A DNA stretch of 64,000 nt, taken from positions 51,001 through 115,000 of the forward strand of contig JAANDG010000313.1 of the NCBI GenBank assembly GCA_036852015.1, written 5' to 3'. Each line of letters begins with the position of its first letter. The stretch's first letter is position 1. Shown here piece after piece: positions 15,301 through 28,300 of this stretch. The DNA comes from Pelodera strongyloides. Taxonomy: Eukaryota > Nematoda > Chromadorea > Rhabditida > Rhabditidae. The notes below the pieces were generated by a model. The model saw nothing but the letters and a program-made list of their open reading frames with translations, had not been told where the DNA came from and did no database searches. The translations under genes were made by a program, and so were the position numbers.

Positions 15301-18300
15301 GTTTTTCGTCGGATTTTTTCCAACACTATGTTTTTCATACTGTGCAGTTAATAAAAACACAAAGTATACATAAGGGTCAAAACGGTGACCGCGTCCCTTT
15401 AAGTGTGTGAATTTGTTGTTGGTAGTTTGGACTCAGCACAACAGTTTCGGTTTATTTCATTGTTCATTGAATACTTGAGGGTTAGACCATATGGAGATGA
15501 AGATTATGTGGAGTTCGGCATGCTATGGCTATCTGGTCATTCAAATATTATAGAATTCGTTGCTTTGCTATTGATCCACTTAGTCTTTCTATGAAGTTCT
15601 TAGATAATAATATGGCGTCCCATAGATGAGAAGTACATTGTGTACAGTTTATTGTTGTTGTTTAGGTGGTGGATTCTGTTTCGGAACGTGCACCCGCCGT
15701 AGTACCCTCAACTCTTGGCGTTCCACTCCACGAATCGAACGGCCATGATGACTTTCCGTCGTCGAATAAGGAGGTGATCAGTTATTATGGAATCCATTTT
15801 TTTTTAATAAATACTTTCTGCAATCTACATATAGATACCGTGCATTAGCAGTAATGGTTTCTTCTTGGTTAATGACCATTCCTAGTGATCCTAGTAAAAA
15901 CCCTACTTTTCATTTCCTGTGATTCGTCACACAACGAGTTGTCTCGTCTAACGTTTAAATTTTTTAGGCAACGTCGCATAAACCAGCTGAGAGTAAACTA
16001 CCCTCACCTCCGATTGCGCCGTGTAAATCTCAACAATTACGGGTGCGGAGTTGTTTATTTTTATCATCTTTCTCTGATGCATGCGGGATGCTATAAAATG
16101 GGACTGAACAGAATGCACAATGCATTTGTAGACGAATCAATCAGCTATAACTCTTTGTAAATGAGTTAACGATACCGACAGAACGCTAGTCGCTGTGTTG
16201 CTACTCAATATAGATGTAAGTTGTATTCGTCACTGTTACTTCTTTTCTTGTATTAATTGATTCTGAAATTCTGAGTATTTTTTTGTATTTAGGTTCAATC
16301 GCCACCACCAATTAAACGAACAGAGCCAAAATCGAAGCGAAGCAAAAAGGTGAGATATCAAATATCTAAATCTATCTTTGTTTATGTTTGTTCCTTCTAT
16401 TTGCGAAATAAACCCGAAAAGATGTCATTTTACATAATCGTTCAGTGTATGTGTATATAAACCATTTTCGTGGAATTCTATCAGTAATAGGAGGTTATGT
16501 GTGTGGTTTAGCTTCCTTCTTCTCTATTTGTGTCTACTATTCCCTATATCTTTATTTTGTGCATAATATGCATACTCACTATAATAATTTAAGTTTGAAT
16601 CAAATTCGGAAGTGTTTTGCGTGCCGGGAGTCGAAGTGTTCTCTAGCAACGTTGCTTCGGTTCCTGAAACTTCGATGACCGTAGCAGAACAAGCTGCAAG
16701 TGTTCCCGACGCACTAACGGGTACGGACGTTCTTATACTGGCCGAATTTTCATATCGACTTACCGCTAGCGAAATTAAGACTTAACTAAGATCTGTGGTG
16801 TTTTCTTGATGTAGTTTTGATTGACGGTACGATGAAGAAGTCGATCTTTTCTTGGTTAGTGCGTGCGTGAGCTTGATCAGTCTCGATTTGAAGGAAGAAG
16901 GAGGTTCAGGTTGGAGGTAGGATTTATTTTCGCAATGTAGTTGTTTTGCCCATTACTATCACTGTTGTGTTTAGCGAATCCCGACGCGGTCGAAACAGAT
17001 GCTACGACGGTTACAGTCGATCATTCGTCAAGTATTGGCGTACAGGTTTGTATTTACGCTGTCCAAATGTTAATTTGTTACTATGTAGAGGTAGAGACCA
17101 TTTGCGGTAACTGTTTTAAATACTGGTTGATATAAATTGGGCTTCTTTTCCGTTTTGCATATGCATTTGCTTTTGCTGATTGGTATACTTGAGAAAACAT
17201 ATAGATGGTGCATTCCTATTAAATCCATTTACTCGCATTGTTTATGCCTTGCCACACAAACAATTCGAAATTTCTTTTATATATAGTTTTTTTTAATTAT
17301 ATATCGGACCATTTTACGTTTCCATTTGGGGTAGCTTGGTCCGCGTGCATCAATTTATTTCTTGTAGGAGAAGTCAAATACGGCCGAAAAGGAAAACGAC
17401 GCATCAGCCGACCTACAAACATCATTAGAAATTAGTATTGCGGCCAGGGTATGTTTTTGTTATCTTGTTTATGTTCCAGCTGTTTCCAGCTTACAGTTTG
17501 TGATTTTGCGTTTATTTTGAACTCGTGCAAACTGCAAACCCCTCAGTTTTACTGGTGACGTCTCTCTTTCCATTTTTCGTTAACTCAGTTTGTGTGGTTA
17601 GTGGGTTGCTCACTTTCGTTTCTCTTCTTACGCACCCCAGTCTTTAACAACCTAATAACCTGGGTTCTCTTTGTTCGCTTGCCTTCTTTTTATTTTGCTA
17701 TATTTACACAAATTCCTTGCACCTTCTCAACCTAATATTTAGCCTGTTTCGTCTCGTCTTCGTCGGCACTGTGCACCGCTGAAGGAGGGCAGCAGTACTG
17801 TGTTTCGAGCTCCCTTGAAGCCGGACCCTGCCTACTGTATTCCGCCGACTCCTTGCACTGATCATGCAGTACTAGGTCCCGCATCTCCGGATGCGGCAGC
17901 GGCTGTGAGTCCGATTCAGAATACATCACCATCGGTATCGTTTACGACTTTCACGTCTCCGCCCCGTCTCAGGAGCCAGCCCCGCAGATCGACTGAAGAT
18001 CCTGATCTGGTAGTAGAACCGAGAAGGTCACGTAGATCCACTGGGGACCCAGATTTAGTCGTACAAGCAAGAAGACTGAAGAAGCCTGATGCTGGTGAGA
18101 CGCAGAAGAGAGCAGTACCGCCTCCCTTGTTTCTAAAGAATGTAAAGATGGAGCCTATGGATCTGGACCTGGAACCCGTGGGAAATTGGACTCCAATGCC
18201 GACCAAAGAGCAGAAAGAGATGGAAATCGAGAAGAAACACGTGAATGGAGAAGTTAGAGTGAAGACGACTGGGAACAAACGGGAAAACGAGAATATAAAG

Positions 18301-20351
18301 AGGAGCAAAGTAGGCGCCAGCTTTTGTTTGTTTATGCTTTACTGGCTACTGGCTTTACCTTTGCTACTTTGCTTTCATTTACCCCGATGTGGTGTGGTTT
18401 GTGGTGTAGGGATTGACGTTGTGTATAGGGTGTGTTCACAATTGCAACCTTTATCTATCTCGTGGCGTTTTGGTAATCAAATAACCGAACCGAATAACCC
18501 AAAATGATATTGATAAAGGCAAAAAAATTGGGAGGTCCATTTTGACTTTGACTGATAGACTGATCACAGTGATCATGAGTTGAATGGATTCTTTATTTCT
18601 CGACTTCCTCTAACTGACGTTGTAACATCGAGTGTATTCAGGGCGTGTCGCCAGCACCTTCGGATGCCACAGTATCCAGCGAAGCCGGCGGTTCGACGCA
18701 AGATTCTAAACGTGAGTTTCTATTTTTCCCACAAAAATTATATTTCTCTAATTGTCAATTCGGCACTTGTTTTTTTTAACAATGTCGTTATGATGCCGTA
18801 TCGTTTAACGAGCTAAGGAAACCATCAGTGAGGTGGTTTGGTGACTTCTGCGTAGGGTTTGTCGGTATATCTTGATATATCAATATGATTTAGGAAGTCG
18901 ACGCATGAGCGACTTGTTTGACGATGAGCAGGCTCGTCCTTCTTCAAGGTGCGTGTGTCTGTATACGTTTTGCTTTCACCGCCTTTTCTAATGAGTATTG
19001 TTGTGACCTGGTTCTTGTATCTTGTATGGTTTATATTTTTACCTATTTCAGAGAGTCAGCATCATCGTCTCGGATTTCAAGTAGAAACAGGGAGAGTGAG
19101 AGGAGAAAGAGGGATATGGAGCGTGAACGGCAAAGAGAACGAGATAAGGAAAGGAGACAGAGAGAAAAGGTTAGTCGATGCGAAAAGTCCGAGTGAGCTA
19201 GTTGAGCATTACCGTGTTTCCTCGTACTTCTCCCACGTACATATGAGGCACCTCATGCTTTCGTTCTCTCCAAACCGGACCGGACTGTTTCTTAGCTGCA
19301 CATCCAGAGTACTGTTGTCCTTTTTTTCTCATATAATATTCATAAGTATGTTGTCTGGTTGTCTCAGTATATGTTCTTTTTTTAACAGGAGAAAGGTACC
19401 AGTTCCACTTCTGGAAGACGCGGTGGAGCTACACATGCGGATCATAGTAAGGATAGAGAAGATTCCGGTCGAAGTCGGACCTCTGCAGGGTATTTTCTTC
19501 GTCTTTGTATTCTTTATTCTGTTCAAGGGCTGCTTGTATACTACATTTATTACGTTCAAGGGCTATGTATATATTACGTCCTTCCACTCTTGTTAATGTA
19601 AATGTTTTTGTTTGTTTTGCAGTGCGCTATTGCGTGAAACTACGAACCTACGTTAGTGCACTGAATTGATACCAGTACAGCAAGCGCAGAGCCGATCTTC
19701 TAACTAACACCATCAATTCAGTTTAGTTGAGGGCGTTCGTGTTTAGGGAGCCCAGTAATAAGGATCGTGATCGGCGACGGGATAAGGGCACGGAAAGGAC
19801 TTCACAACAGCACGAGCCAGTTATGGACGACAAGAGCCGTGCTAGATTGGAGGCCCGGCTTAATGAGGAGAAAGTGAAGAAAATGATGGAGGAAAAGAGG
19901 TTGGAATTTGGAATGCATCAACATTCAACAATTCAACATTATATTATTGTACGTTACCATGAACAATATAGTATCGAAAATGAGAAAATGATTTGCTAAG
20001 TTAGAGGGATGCACATGAACATTTATGGCGTTATTCTTCAATGTCCTCAGGTTCAGTGTGTTTAACTTCCATGGTTGTTGATACGTATACGTATACTATT
20101 GGTCTGATTGGATTCACCTTCACGCTAACCCGATAACCGATGCGATGTACAATATATTTATTTTTTATTTCTATACCCAATCATTTACTTTCTTTATAGA
20201 ATAGAAGAGGAAAAGAAAGCGGAAGAACGACGGAAAAGAGGAGAAGAGAATGAGAGAAAGAAGCAGGAGGAACGGAAACGGCGCGAAGAAGAAGCCAAGT
20301 TTGTTTTTATCTATATATATGTATATTATTTATTATTATACATATTGTGCT

Positions 20352-20384
<33 letters not shown>

Positions 20385-23300
20385 GTACTATGTCCCCTGT
20401 ATTCTGTATTTGAGTATGCCTGCTTCGACTTTCTAATATCTGAATTATGAGAAAACAGGACAGGACAACGTTTTTCTACCTTCGAAGTTTCGAAGTGTAA
20501 CGATTATATTATCTTGTTAGTGAGGGACATTTCGGCTATTGCTACCCAGTTGTCTCCTCAAAATGATCATTTCACCGAATTAACTTTCGTTTGTAGACGT
20601 CGTGAAGAGATTATGACCAAGAAACGTGACGAAGAACGGCGAAGGATGGATGAGCTGAGACGGAGTATGGAAGCTGAGAGAATACAGGTTAGGTTTACGG
20701 ATTCTGGGTATTCACTAGAAAACTACTAGTGACTAGAATGTTAGGCCAGCTTTTTGCACCGTTTTTTGACTGACTAGACTCGCCAGTACAGGGAAATAAG
20801 TTGAAAATTGCATGATTTGGACGTGGTCTCCTGTCTCAAAGTTAGGTTCGTAGATAGTATTGTGCACTTATAGAATGGAGCTTTCGCAATACATCCACAT
20901 GATTATATTATATTATTAATTTACAGAAAGAAGAAAGAGAGAGAATCGCCAGAGAACAGGAAGATAAAGAACGTCGCGAGAGGGAAGAGAAAGAAAGGGA
21001 AGTGAGAAGGCGAGAAAGAGAGGAAAGGGAACGCGAGGAACGGGATCGGAAAGAGCGGGAGGATAGAGATCGGAGGGAGCGAGAAGATAGAGATCGGAGG
21101 GAGCGAGAGGAGCGGGATCGGCGAGACCGCCAGAAAAGGGAAGAGCGAGCGAGAGAACAAGCCAGCAAAAAGAAAGAGCGACCTGTGGATCCGAGGCTTT
21201 CAAGAGTTGGTGCTTTTTGTTGTTATCATTTATCATTGCTTTAGTTAGGCTGAGATTTCCATTTCTGTCTTTGTTTCGCCTTGGTTTGCTGCTTTAAAGT
21301 GCATTGCATTCAGTCAAAAGTTGGGAATTGTTGGTGGCCATAATGTAGAATGTAGTTTTTTTATATTTTGTAATTTTATTCAGTGTTGTAGTTTGTAGTT
21401 AAAGGCTTAGAGGACTGGATTTATTTGGAAAATCGACAATGTGTCTTTTTCTTTTCCTTTATGCCCTTTGTTTAGGATCCAAGGCGACGTCGCCCTGATC
21501 CCGTTGCAGAGGATGAAGGTGCAGTGGGAGCGTCTGTTTCTGTTTCCCCAGGAGATCAGTCGTCGTCACCGACTCCGAAGGAAAAGGTAAGTGAATGCGA
21601 GCATATACTATATACTTTTGTATGGTACTCTAGAAAGTATCTGATATTCTGGCATGAAATAATACAGATTCTTATGCTTAGTTTGCTATTTCCTTTTGTA
21701 GATCTTCATTGACCCCTGTAAAGTCATTTAAATTTAAATTCATAAGTTCAGCTTTTTTTTTTGAAAGATGCCGGCTGGATGCAATATACTATTAGATTGA
21801 CGAATATGTTTCGTTCATAGTTCCGAAGATCACAATCGGAAAGCATTGTATCCTTGCTTGTGTCAGTATCACTGCTTTTTTTAGGTAACTGCATCAGCAT
21901 CGCCCGGACAATCTCCGTTAAGCGATCCGCGAAAACCCAAGGTAAGTTGACAAAGTGAAATCAACGTATTCATGAAGCAGATCACTTGGGCCATTTTTAT
22001 GCATGTGATAATGACACATGCAAGTTACTGACGTCCCAATTGTAAACTCGTATTTGCACATTTGCGCTTTACAGAATATATTAGAATAAGTTTTTTTTCC
22101 AGGTTTCAGCAAGCAGAACCTCCCTTGAGCCGCCGCCGTTGTTTTCCAATCCACATCACAGTGAGTTCTTTTTTTTTGGTGTGGAACGAATTTTGTCTTG
22201 ACAATGATTTTTTTTCCAGATTCACAGATTGGAGTGTAAATAAAACAAAGATAGTGTCTATCGCATTAGTCATTTTATTAGCAATTATTAATTATCCATA
22301 TTCATTATCCAAATTTAAACAGAAACCAAGAGTGGCTTACAACTTGAACTTCTTATATATGTATTTATACAAAAATAAGACTTCGAATTTCAGTTGCCGG
22401 TGGAACCCCGCCTCCTCAGGTGAAAGCACGACCGATACCAAAACTGTGCAACGGAGTTCCGAGAAAGGCTCCCAATTATTTACACGGACAGCTGAATGTG
22501 TATAAGTGTGAGTTGTCTTGATATAGTTCCAAATTTATTCTACAGAGGAACGATATTTTTTGAATTATTACGTCTTTACTTGATTTACATTATCTTGTTT
22601 GTAACTAGCGCAGCCGTCTAACAATAGGGCGCTGTCTAGAGCTAGAGCAGCCACGTCTGTCTCGCTCCTGTCAGGGTAGTTTCTCATTCGAGTTATTGAT
22701 AGCAGTTCGGCTTTGAATGGCTATCATTGGTATTGGTCACGGTCATGAAACAAACTAGTGAAGCCGAAATTTAGAGTTGGTGGAGACATATCTTTTAATA
22801 TGCGTGTTAATATTTTAACACATTTTTTTTAGTGGGTATGGTGCTGGCGAAGCTTGGTGACAAGCGCAAACAGATGCAATCACAGACCCCGCAATCGAAC
22901 AAGGTTGGTAAAATTTATTTTTTGACCTATATGAATTTTTGACGTTATTGAATTGAGCTTGGTATCGGTATCGATTTGTAAAAAAAAACCTTGTTATTTC
23001 TTCCAGTCACACGAATCCCCAACAGTTCCCCCTTCCAGCAGTCCTCAACAGGAGCAAGCAATGGAAAAGGAGAAAAAGATGAAGGTATACTGATTACTAC
23101 TGATTATTATTATCGTTTTTTTTTACGATATGTCTTGCACGTTGTTTGCAGTAATGATTTATTATTGGTAAACAAACTGAAACCAAAAACCAAAACCTAG
23201 AGTCCTAGAGTTGGCCGGTTCGTGTACGTCAGGCACACAGGTCCCACGCAGAGTTCAGCTCTCGTGCGAAGTTGTGTCCAACCTTAACCCTTTTCTTTTT

Positions 23301-23853
23301 ATTGCATTCCTTTGCAGCGTCCGCAGAGCGATGAAGTTGCGAACAAGAATCTGCTGCAATTGAGCTTGTACGGCTCGAGTGACGATGAATCGGAGGAATC
23401 CGTGAGTTTTTGGTTGAATAGTTGAATTATGTTGGCTCTGTACTCTGGACTGTGAGCATTTTCATATCATTGATTGATCGTGGCCGTAAAAATACGTAAA
23501 ATAACACACCAACAAAACAACCGCTGAATTGGCTTTGACATCTCCAAAGTTGTGTAGTTCTTTGATCGAAACATACTGATGATGCACCCCCTACACAATT
23601 TACCGATTAGTAAGCTATCGCACGGGATTTACGCCTGGTAGCTGGTATACTCGCGCTATTCGGCTATAGGTATAGTGTACTGTTTACCTTTTACCTGTCT
23701 TACCATTTTTGCCCGCCATCGAGTATATATTAACTTTTTTAGCCGTCTATGTCGTCTTCTTGTCAGCCCGGACTTCGCAAAAAGCCAAAGTTGGATGATG
23801 GTGATATCCAGCGAGTTTTGGCACAATTGCATGGATCCGCGGATAGTTCGTGA
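12333..23853 (+). CDS. NPAT: LisH-domain nuclear protein, probable NPAT (histone-gene coactivator) homologue
   Basis: NPAT/Mxc organises histone locus bodies and activates replication-dependent histone genes. Thirty-two exons keep one frame and give about 1264 residues (human NPAT is about 1400). Exons: 12333-12413, 12540-12674, 12865-13046, 13270-13348, 13495-13595, 13844-14014, 14259-14388, 14529-14606, 14748-14849, 15666-15773, 15968-16042, 16293-16349, 16594-16720, 16975-17045, 17368-17448, 17743-18309, 18642-18711, 18894-18948, 19052-19169, 19389-19489, 19747-19899, 20200-20298, 20597-20687, 20927-21205, 21476-21586, 21885-21941, 22103-22160, 22394-22507, 22833-22903, 23007-23084, 23318-23401, 23743-23853. 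Residues 15-42 (LLFGYLRRQKYFETL) form a LisH motif. An NPAT-like hydrophobic/acidic block (PNVYDVFSDLDFD) lies near 310-327. Residues 527-715 contain two copies of RRST(E/G)DPDLVV, and about 757-1037 is an Arg/Glu-rich, probably helical stretch. The tail reads DIQRVLAQLHGSADSS. Exon 13 uses a weak AAG acceptor. The gene model is firmer than the name. Confidence 0.7.
14923..15398. mobile_element. 476 bp non-autonomous element with long terminal inverted repeats
   Basis: The left arm starts AGGGACGCGGTCACCGTTTT and its reverse complement ends the element. About 55 bp match nearly perfectly and similarity continues more loosely to about 80 bp. The right flank is TTAA and the left is TTCA, consistent with a TTAA target duplication that has decayed on one side (piggyBac-type). 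It lies in the NPAT-like intron between 14849 and 15666 and has no coding capacity. Confidence 0.8.
20353..20384. repeat. ATT trinucleotide microsatellite
   Basis: About ten uninterrupted TTA units in the NPAT-like intron that follows the exon ending at 20298. Confidence 0.9.
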
Positions 23854-23897
23854 TTCGACTACTGTATGTTCTTGTTCGTGATGTTACGATGTTGCTT

Positions 23898-23903
23898 ATT
23901 AAA
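23898..23903 (+). terminator. Variant poly(A) signal of the NPAT-like gene
   Basis: ATTAAA lies about 45 nt after the stop codon at 23851-23853. No canonical AATAAA is seen close to the stop. Confidence 0.45.
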
Positions 23904-25329
23904 TTTGAACTTAGTGCATAATAGTGCCCTTGACTTGACATTCCCTCCAGCCACGTGATAAGTTTGTTATTTTATTGTATGTGAAATTAGAAAAGGGCAT
24001 GTGTGAAGCTACCGGTTTTGTTTCTCGGAAGACGTAAGTGACAAGACAAGTAGCCTGTGTGTAGAAAAAAGCTCAGGGTTGATTTGTTGTCTACATTACG
24101 TAATTATGTTTTGACTGTGCTAAGAATTGTTCATGCTGTTGTTTTGTACAGGAAACGTAATTTACTTCAACTATTTACAACATAATTCAACATAATGAAT
24201 TCAACTGGCGTAATATGGCTTTTTTGGCGTGTACGTCAGTAACTATACGTCGGTGTTCATTATTGAGATCTTGAAAATCACTCATGTGCAGGTCTGTTCG
24301 GTGTGATACGATATTTTGTGTTCCCATTTTATTTAGTTTTTATTGGAATCTTCGTGGATAGTACTCGCTGAAAGACGGTTATACAGTCGTATATTAGTTA
24401 TAATTGCTTGCTAAATGAGATTGGTTTTGTATCAGCTTTGAGATTTTCGCGGAGTTAGAGTTATTCTTTTTTTTCGAAGATGTTTTCTCGGTGCACCAGT
24501 AGGAGTAAATTATGTAGTTAGTTATTTATTATACTATCTGTTCACCGCTATACGAGTGACTAAAACTGTTGTGTGAGTACCTCACTGTTGTCTTAACTTT
24601 GCGTATTATCATATCGTTCTCGTAGTTATTTTATTATATTTTTTATCCTTTGAATTCGAATTATATTTTGTCTTATTAGAGGTTCTTTAACCTTTTTTTT
24701 AGTTTCTTTGAAAGTTTACTTTACTAATATGTAAGAAAGGAAAGAATCAATTATAATTTGTATGTTACTTGTCTCTCGAGCAGCTCTACCGTATTATAAA
24801 TTATGAATTTTCTTTGTGCAATCTGGACATGACCTTTCTTGCGCCTTATTATAGTAATTGAAATGTTTATTTACGGTGAAAGAGTCTTTCCTTATTCTTT
24901 TCTCATTTTCTGTTTGTTTCCTTGTTAATTAACTAACTGTTTTGTATGGCTGTACATTATGAGTTCATATTCTTATATGTTTATCGCGATGATAAAGTTT
25001 TCTTTTAAACTCTTGTACGTATTCAGCAGCGGAGTTTTATTCTCCTGTGGACTTTTACTTTATTAAAATTTGAAATTGCTTGAGTTTGAACTTTGAAACT
25101 TTGAACTGTTCCATTTTGTGTGTATTGTAAAATAGTAGTTAGTAGTTACGGTATGAGATATATCAGTTGGGGTACTTGCGGGAGATGTAAGCAGCTGAGT
25201 CTGAACGACACACTAACTGTATTGTATTTATCTATTGATGTGTTTATTGATCATGGTCAGCTTATTAGAATTTTCATGAAGTCTCGTCGGCGAAACCATA
25301 TTCGTTTATTTTATTTGCAGACATTTAAG
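23904..25329. other. Intergenic region between the NPAT-like gene and GTPBP6
   Basis: AT-rich, T-rich sequence with no supportable gene. The open frame beginning at 25120 only becomes meaningful at 25330, where the GTPBP6 start lies 9 nt after a TTATTTGCAG acceptor ending at 25320. Its upstream part is probably outron or promoter sequence. Confidence 0.5.
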
Positions 25330-28300
25330 ATGACGATTTACGCGAAAAGCTTTTCTTCGTCTATTCGCTTTCTATGGAAGAAAATGCGTACTCGTACGTT
25401 AAGCACGCAACCTTCATCAAGCGTACTTGAGGAGAGGTGGGGGTTTCTCTACGCAGATTATCTACTTTTAAACATTGGTTACTATTCTGGTTACCTATTA
25501 CTTTCAACATCGTTTCTCTCAGTTTGTTACCGTAGAGTTGTAGCTAGTGCGATCCATTTGAGCGTTTTATGATAGGATCCTGATAGGTTGACGCAAGTCC
25601 CTAATCTATTTATTCATATATGGATCCTTATTAACTTTATGAATTTGGATTGCAAATGAAAAATTGGGGTGTCGGTCGGGCGGGAATCGAACCCGCATCT
25701 TTGGTTTTCCGGGCCAATGCGTTAAACGATCACAAGTTTAGATACGCTGAACTGTTACGAGAGAGTGATCTGCACGGTGAATTGGCGAGCACGTCAAGAG
25801 GAAAGGTTCATCATAGTGTACTGGTGAGTTATTTGTATTTGTTTATTCTATAATGTAGTAGGTATCTCATTATGAACTGATGAAAAGAAAAAATGTAACA
25901 CAATCGTGTACACGAAATGCGGTTCCATTCTCAACATGACGTTATTTGTCCTTCTAATAAGCTCAGAGCTTAAAGGCAGGCCCACGTATAAAAAGTTTTC
26001 CCTAATTTAGTTTTCTGAGTTGAATCTCCCAGATTACGTGATAGTGATTACACCAAATTTCCTAGTATTTAGGTGGTGCATCCGAAGATTCGTTGGGGCA
26101 AAGAATCGCCATCAACCCTGACTGATCCACAAAGGCAACTGGAAGAAGCAGTGGCTCTGGTGAATACACTACCGAATATGAGAACAACTGCGTGAGTGTA
26201 CAAGTTACAAGTTGCGCTTGACCCGACGCTTGACCTCGGAACACCTACATTTCCCTTTGGTAGCCCTTATGATATGTTCCTTAGCTTATTGTCCGGGCGT
26301 AAGCTTACTGTGCTTGTTACACTTTCTTTTATCTGGAACTGGACCCCTGGCTGACTATTAGTACTGTACCGCAATACGGTTGTTCATGTTTTTTTCCCAG
26401 CTTCTACTGCTGACTTTTTGTTGGGCTTTACTTTTAATACGGGTTTGAAATATTTCTTCATTTTGTACCAGTGATCTTTAGATCTTTTACCATGGATGAG
26501 ACAGATATTTAGATCAGTGATACTGGGCACCGATTACAACACAAAGAAGAAGACGATCTGGGGCACTGGTCGAATTGAATCGTTAAGGGAATTGAAGGTG
26601 AGCTTATTTAATTATATAGTTGCATTAAAATATTGAACACTTATGGGAAATATGAGGTGGTACGACCTTATGGAAGAGATCCGATTTAACCTGTATTTCT
26701 ACTGAACGTTCAATGTGAATAAACAACGATTAAGATTAGGATGTTTTCTTATGTTAAAGAGGTCGTTGTCTCTCTCTCTCTCTCTCTTCCTTCCCGTGTT
26801 TCCTTATTTCTCCTTCTCCTTCCTCATTGACATCGTTTTCGTTTTGAGGAGCAGCATCGTGTGAGTGCCATCATGGTGAATGTCGATCAACTAGCGCCAA
26901 TGCAACAGGTCTGTGACTATTTTCTTATCTGTAAGCTAAGAATAATGAGGATAGTGGAGGGAGATGCAAACTGTACATATGACCGTCCTAGCCGAGATTC
27001 TTCCCCCAAAACTGGTTATATCATGATTTTCCCGAAGATCGAGCTACTCAAACTTACTAAAATGTTTATTTCAGAGCGCGCTACACGAATTGTTCCACGT
27101 GCCAATCTTCGATCGCTACAATATTGTCCTGCAAATATTCAAGGAGTATGCGAGAACGCAGGAGACTTATTTGCAGATTCAATTGGCTGAGATACCGTAC
27201 ATAAAGTGAGAGTTAATGCCATTTTAGTGAGTTTATTATGAATTACTCTTTATGGAATCATTCATTAAGTGTGGTTATTTTTACATTGTCCGAATGAAAA
27301 AGGGGAAGTGTTTCGGTTGTCATAGCGGTCTCTTACTGAGGTGGCCGTAATTAGCAGTTTGGTTTTCTCTCCATCATGTATCTGTCAATCTGTCTCGTGA
27401 CTAGGTTAGCCATGGATCTAACTTTTCAAGGCTTACTAAACCTGATATTTCGAATGTACACAATAAGGATCGAATTCTGATACACATGTTTTTTCTTTTA
27501 ACTAAGGTTGTTGATTGTTCAGGAAACGTCTTCACTATTTGGTGGGTAGTCGGTATTCTGCTGACGTTGTCCACTGCGAACCTGTCACTGATAAAGCGAG
27601 GTGAGGTTGTGCCTACTAACCCGGCTTTTCTCTCAAAATAGTCAAAATATTCGGTCGTTGATTAATTCCAGTTTTAATTCATGTCATATGTTTATGTTTC
27701 CAAAATCTATTCATTTTATATCCCATATGTGCATGTTTCATGGGTTGTGTTTAATGACTGGTGCTCAAGTGAGGTTGATTTTGGAATGTGTCCTAGTGCT
27801 AGAGGGTGATTATTGATAAAAAAAAACTGTTTGCAACTGCGGCATAAGGAATGTAGAATCTTTCGGCAATTCCGCCGTGTTTCAATTTTCTGAATTTTCT
27901 TGTTTAGCGGGGATAAATTTGAAGTTTTACGTCTTCGTGAGCAGAGTTTGCGGAAGAAGTTGAAAGAATTAACCGATGAGGGAGAGGCACACACGGAGCA
28001 AGTAAGTATTTTTGCGACTTTGGTTGAATGCGTTTAGTGGAGAGAGGACGTCCAGTTTTTTTATTCCCGGTCATCATAACCTAACATAATTTCCAGTTAT
28101 TTGTAATACATTTGGAATTTTCATTGCTTGACGGCTTTTCGGCTATCTGCGGTCCATTGTAAATTTATGCTACTGTTGTTTCCACAATAAAACCTTGATC
28201 AAATTTAGTTGCACAACGGTGCGCTCGTCGCCGTCGTCGGGTATACAAACGCGGGGAAAACGAGCCTTGTGAAACGGTTTGTGTTTTTAGGTGTTTGTTA

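Noticed and set aside
22615..22676. Possible extra NPAT-like exon after TTTGTAACTAG
   Set aside because: Including it breaks the frame into the next exon; joining 22507 directly to 22833 keeps frame and uses the better GTGAGT donor.
25650..25741. Apparent N-terminal peptide before GTPBP6 exon 2
   Set aside because: It translates a tRNA-derived relic; the real exon starts at 25742 after TTTAG and joins in frame to the presequence exon.
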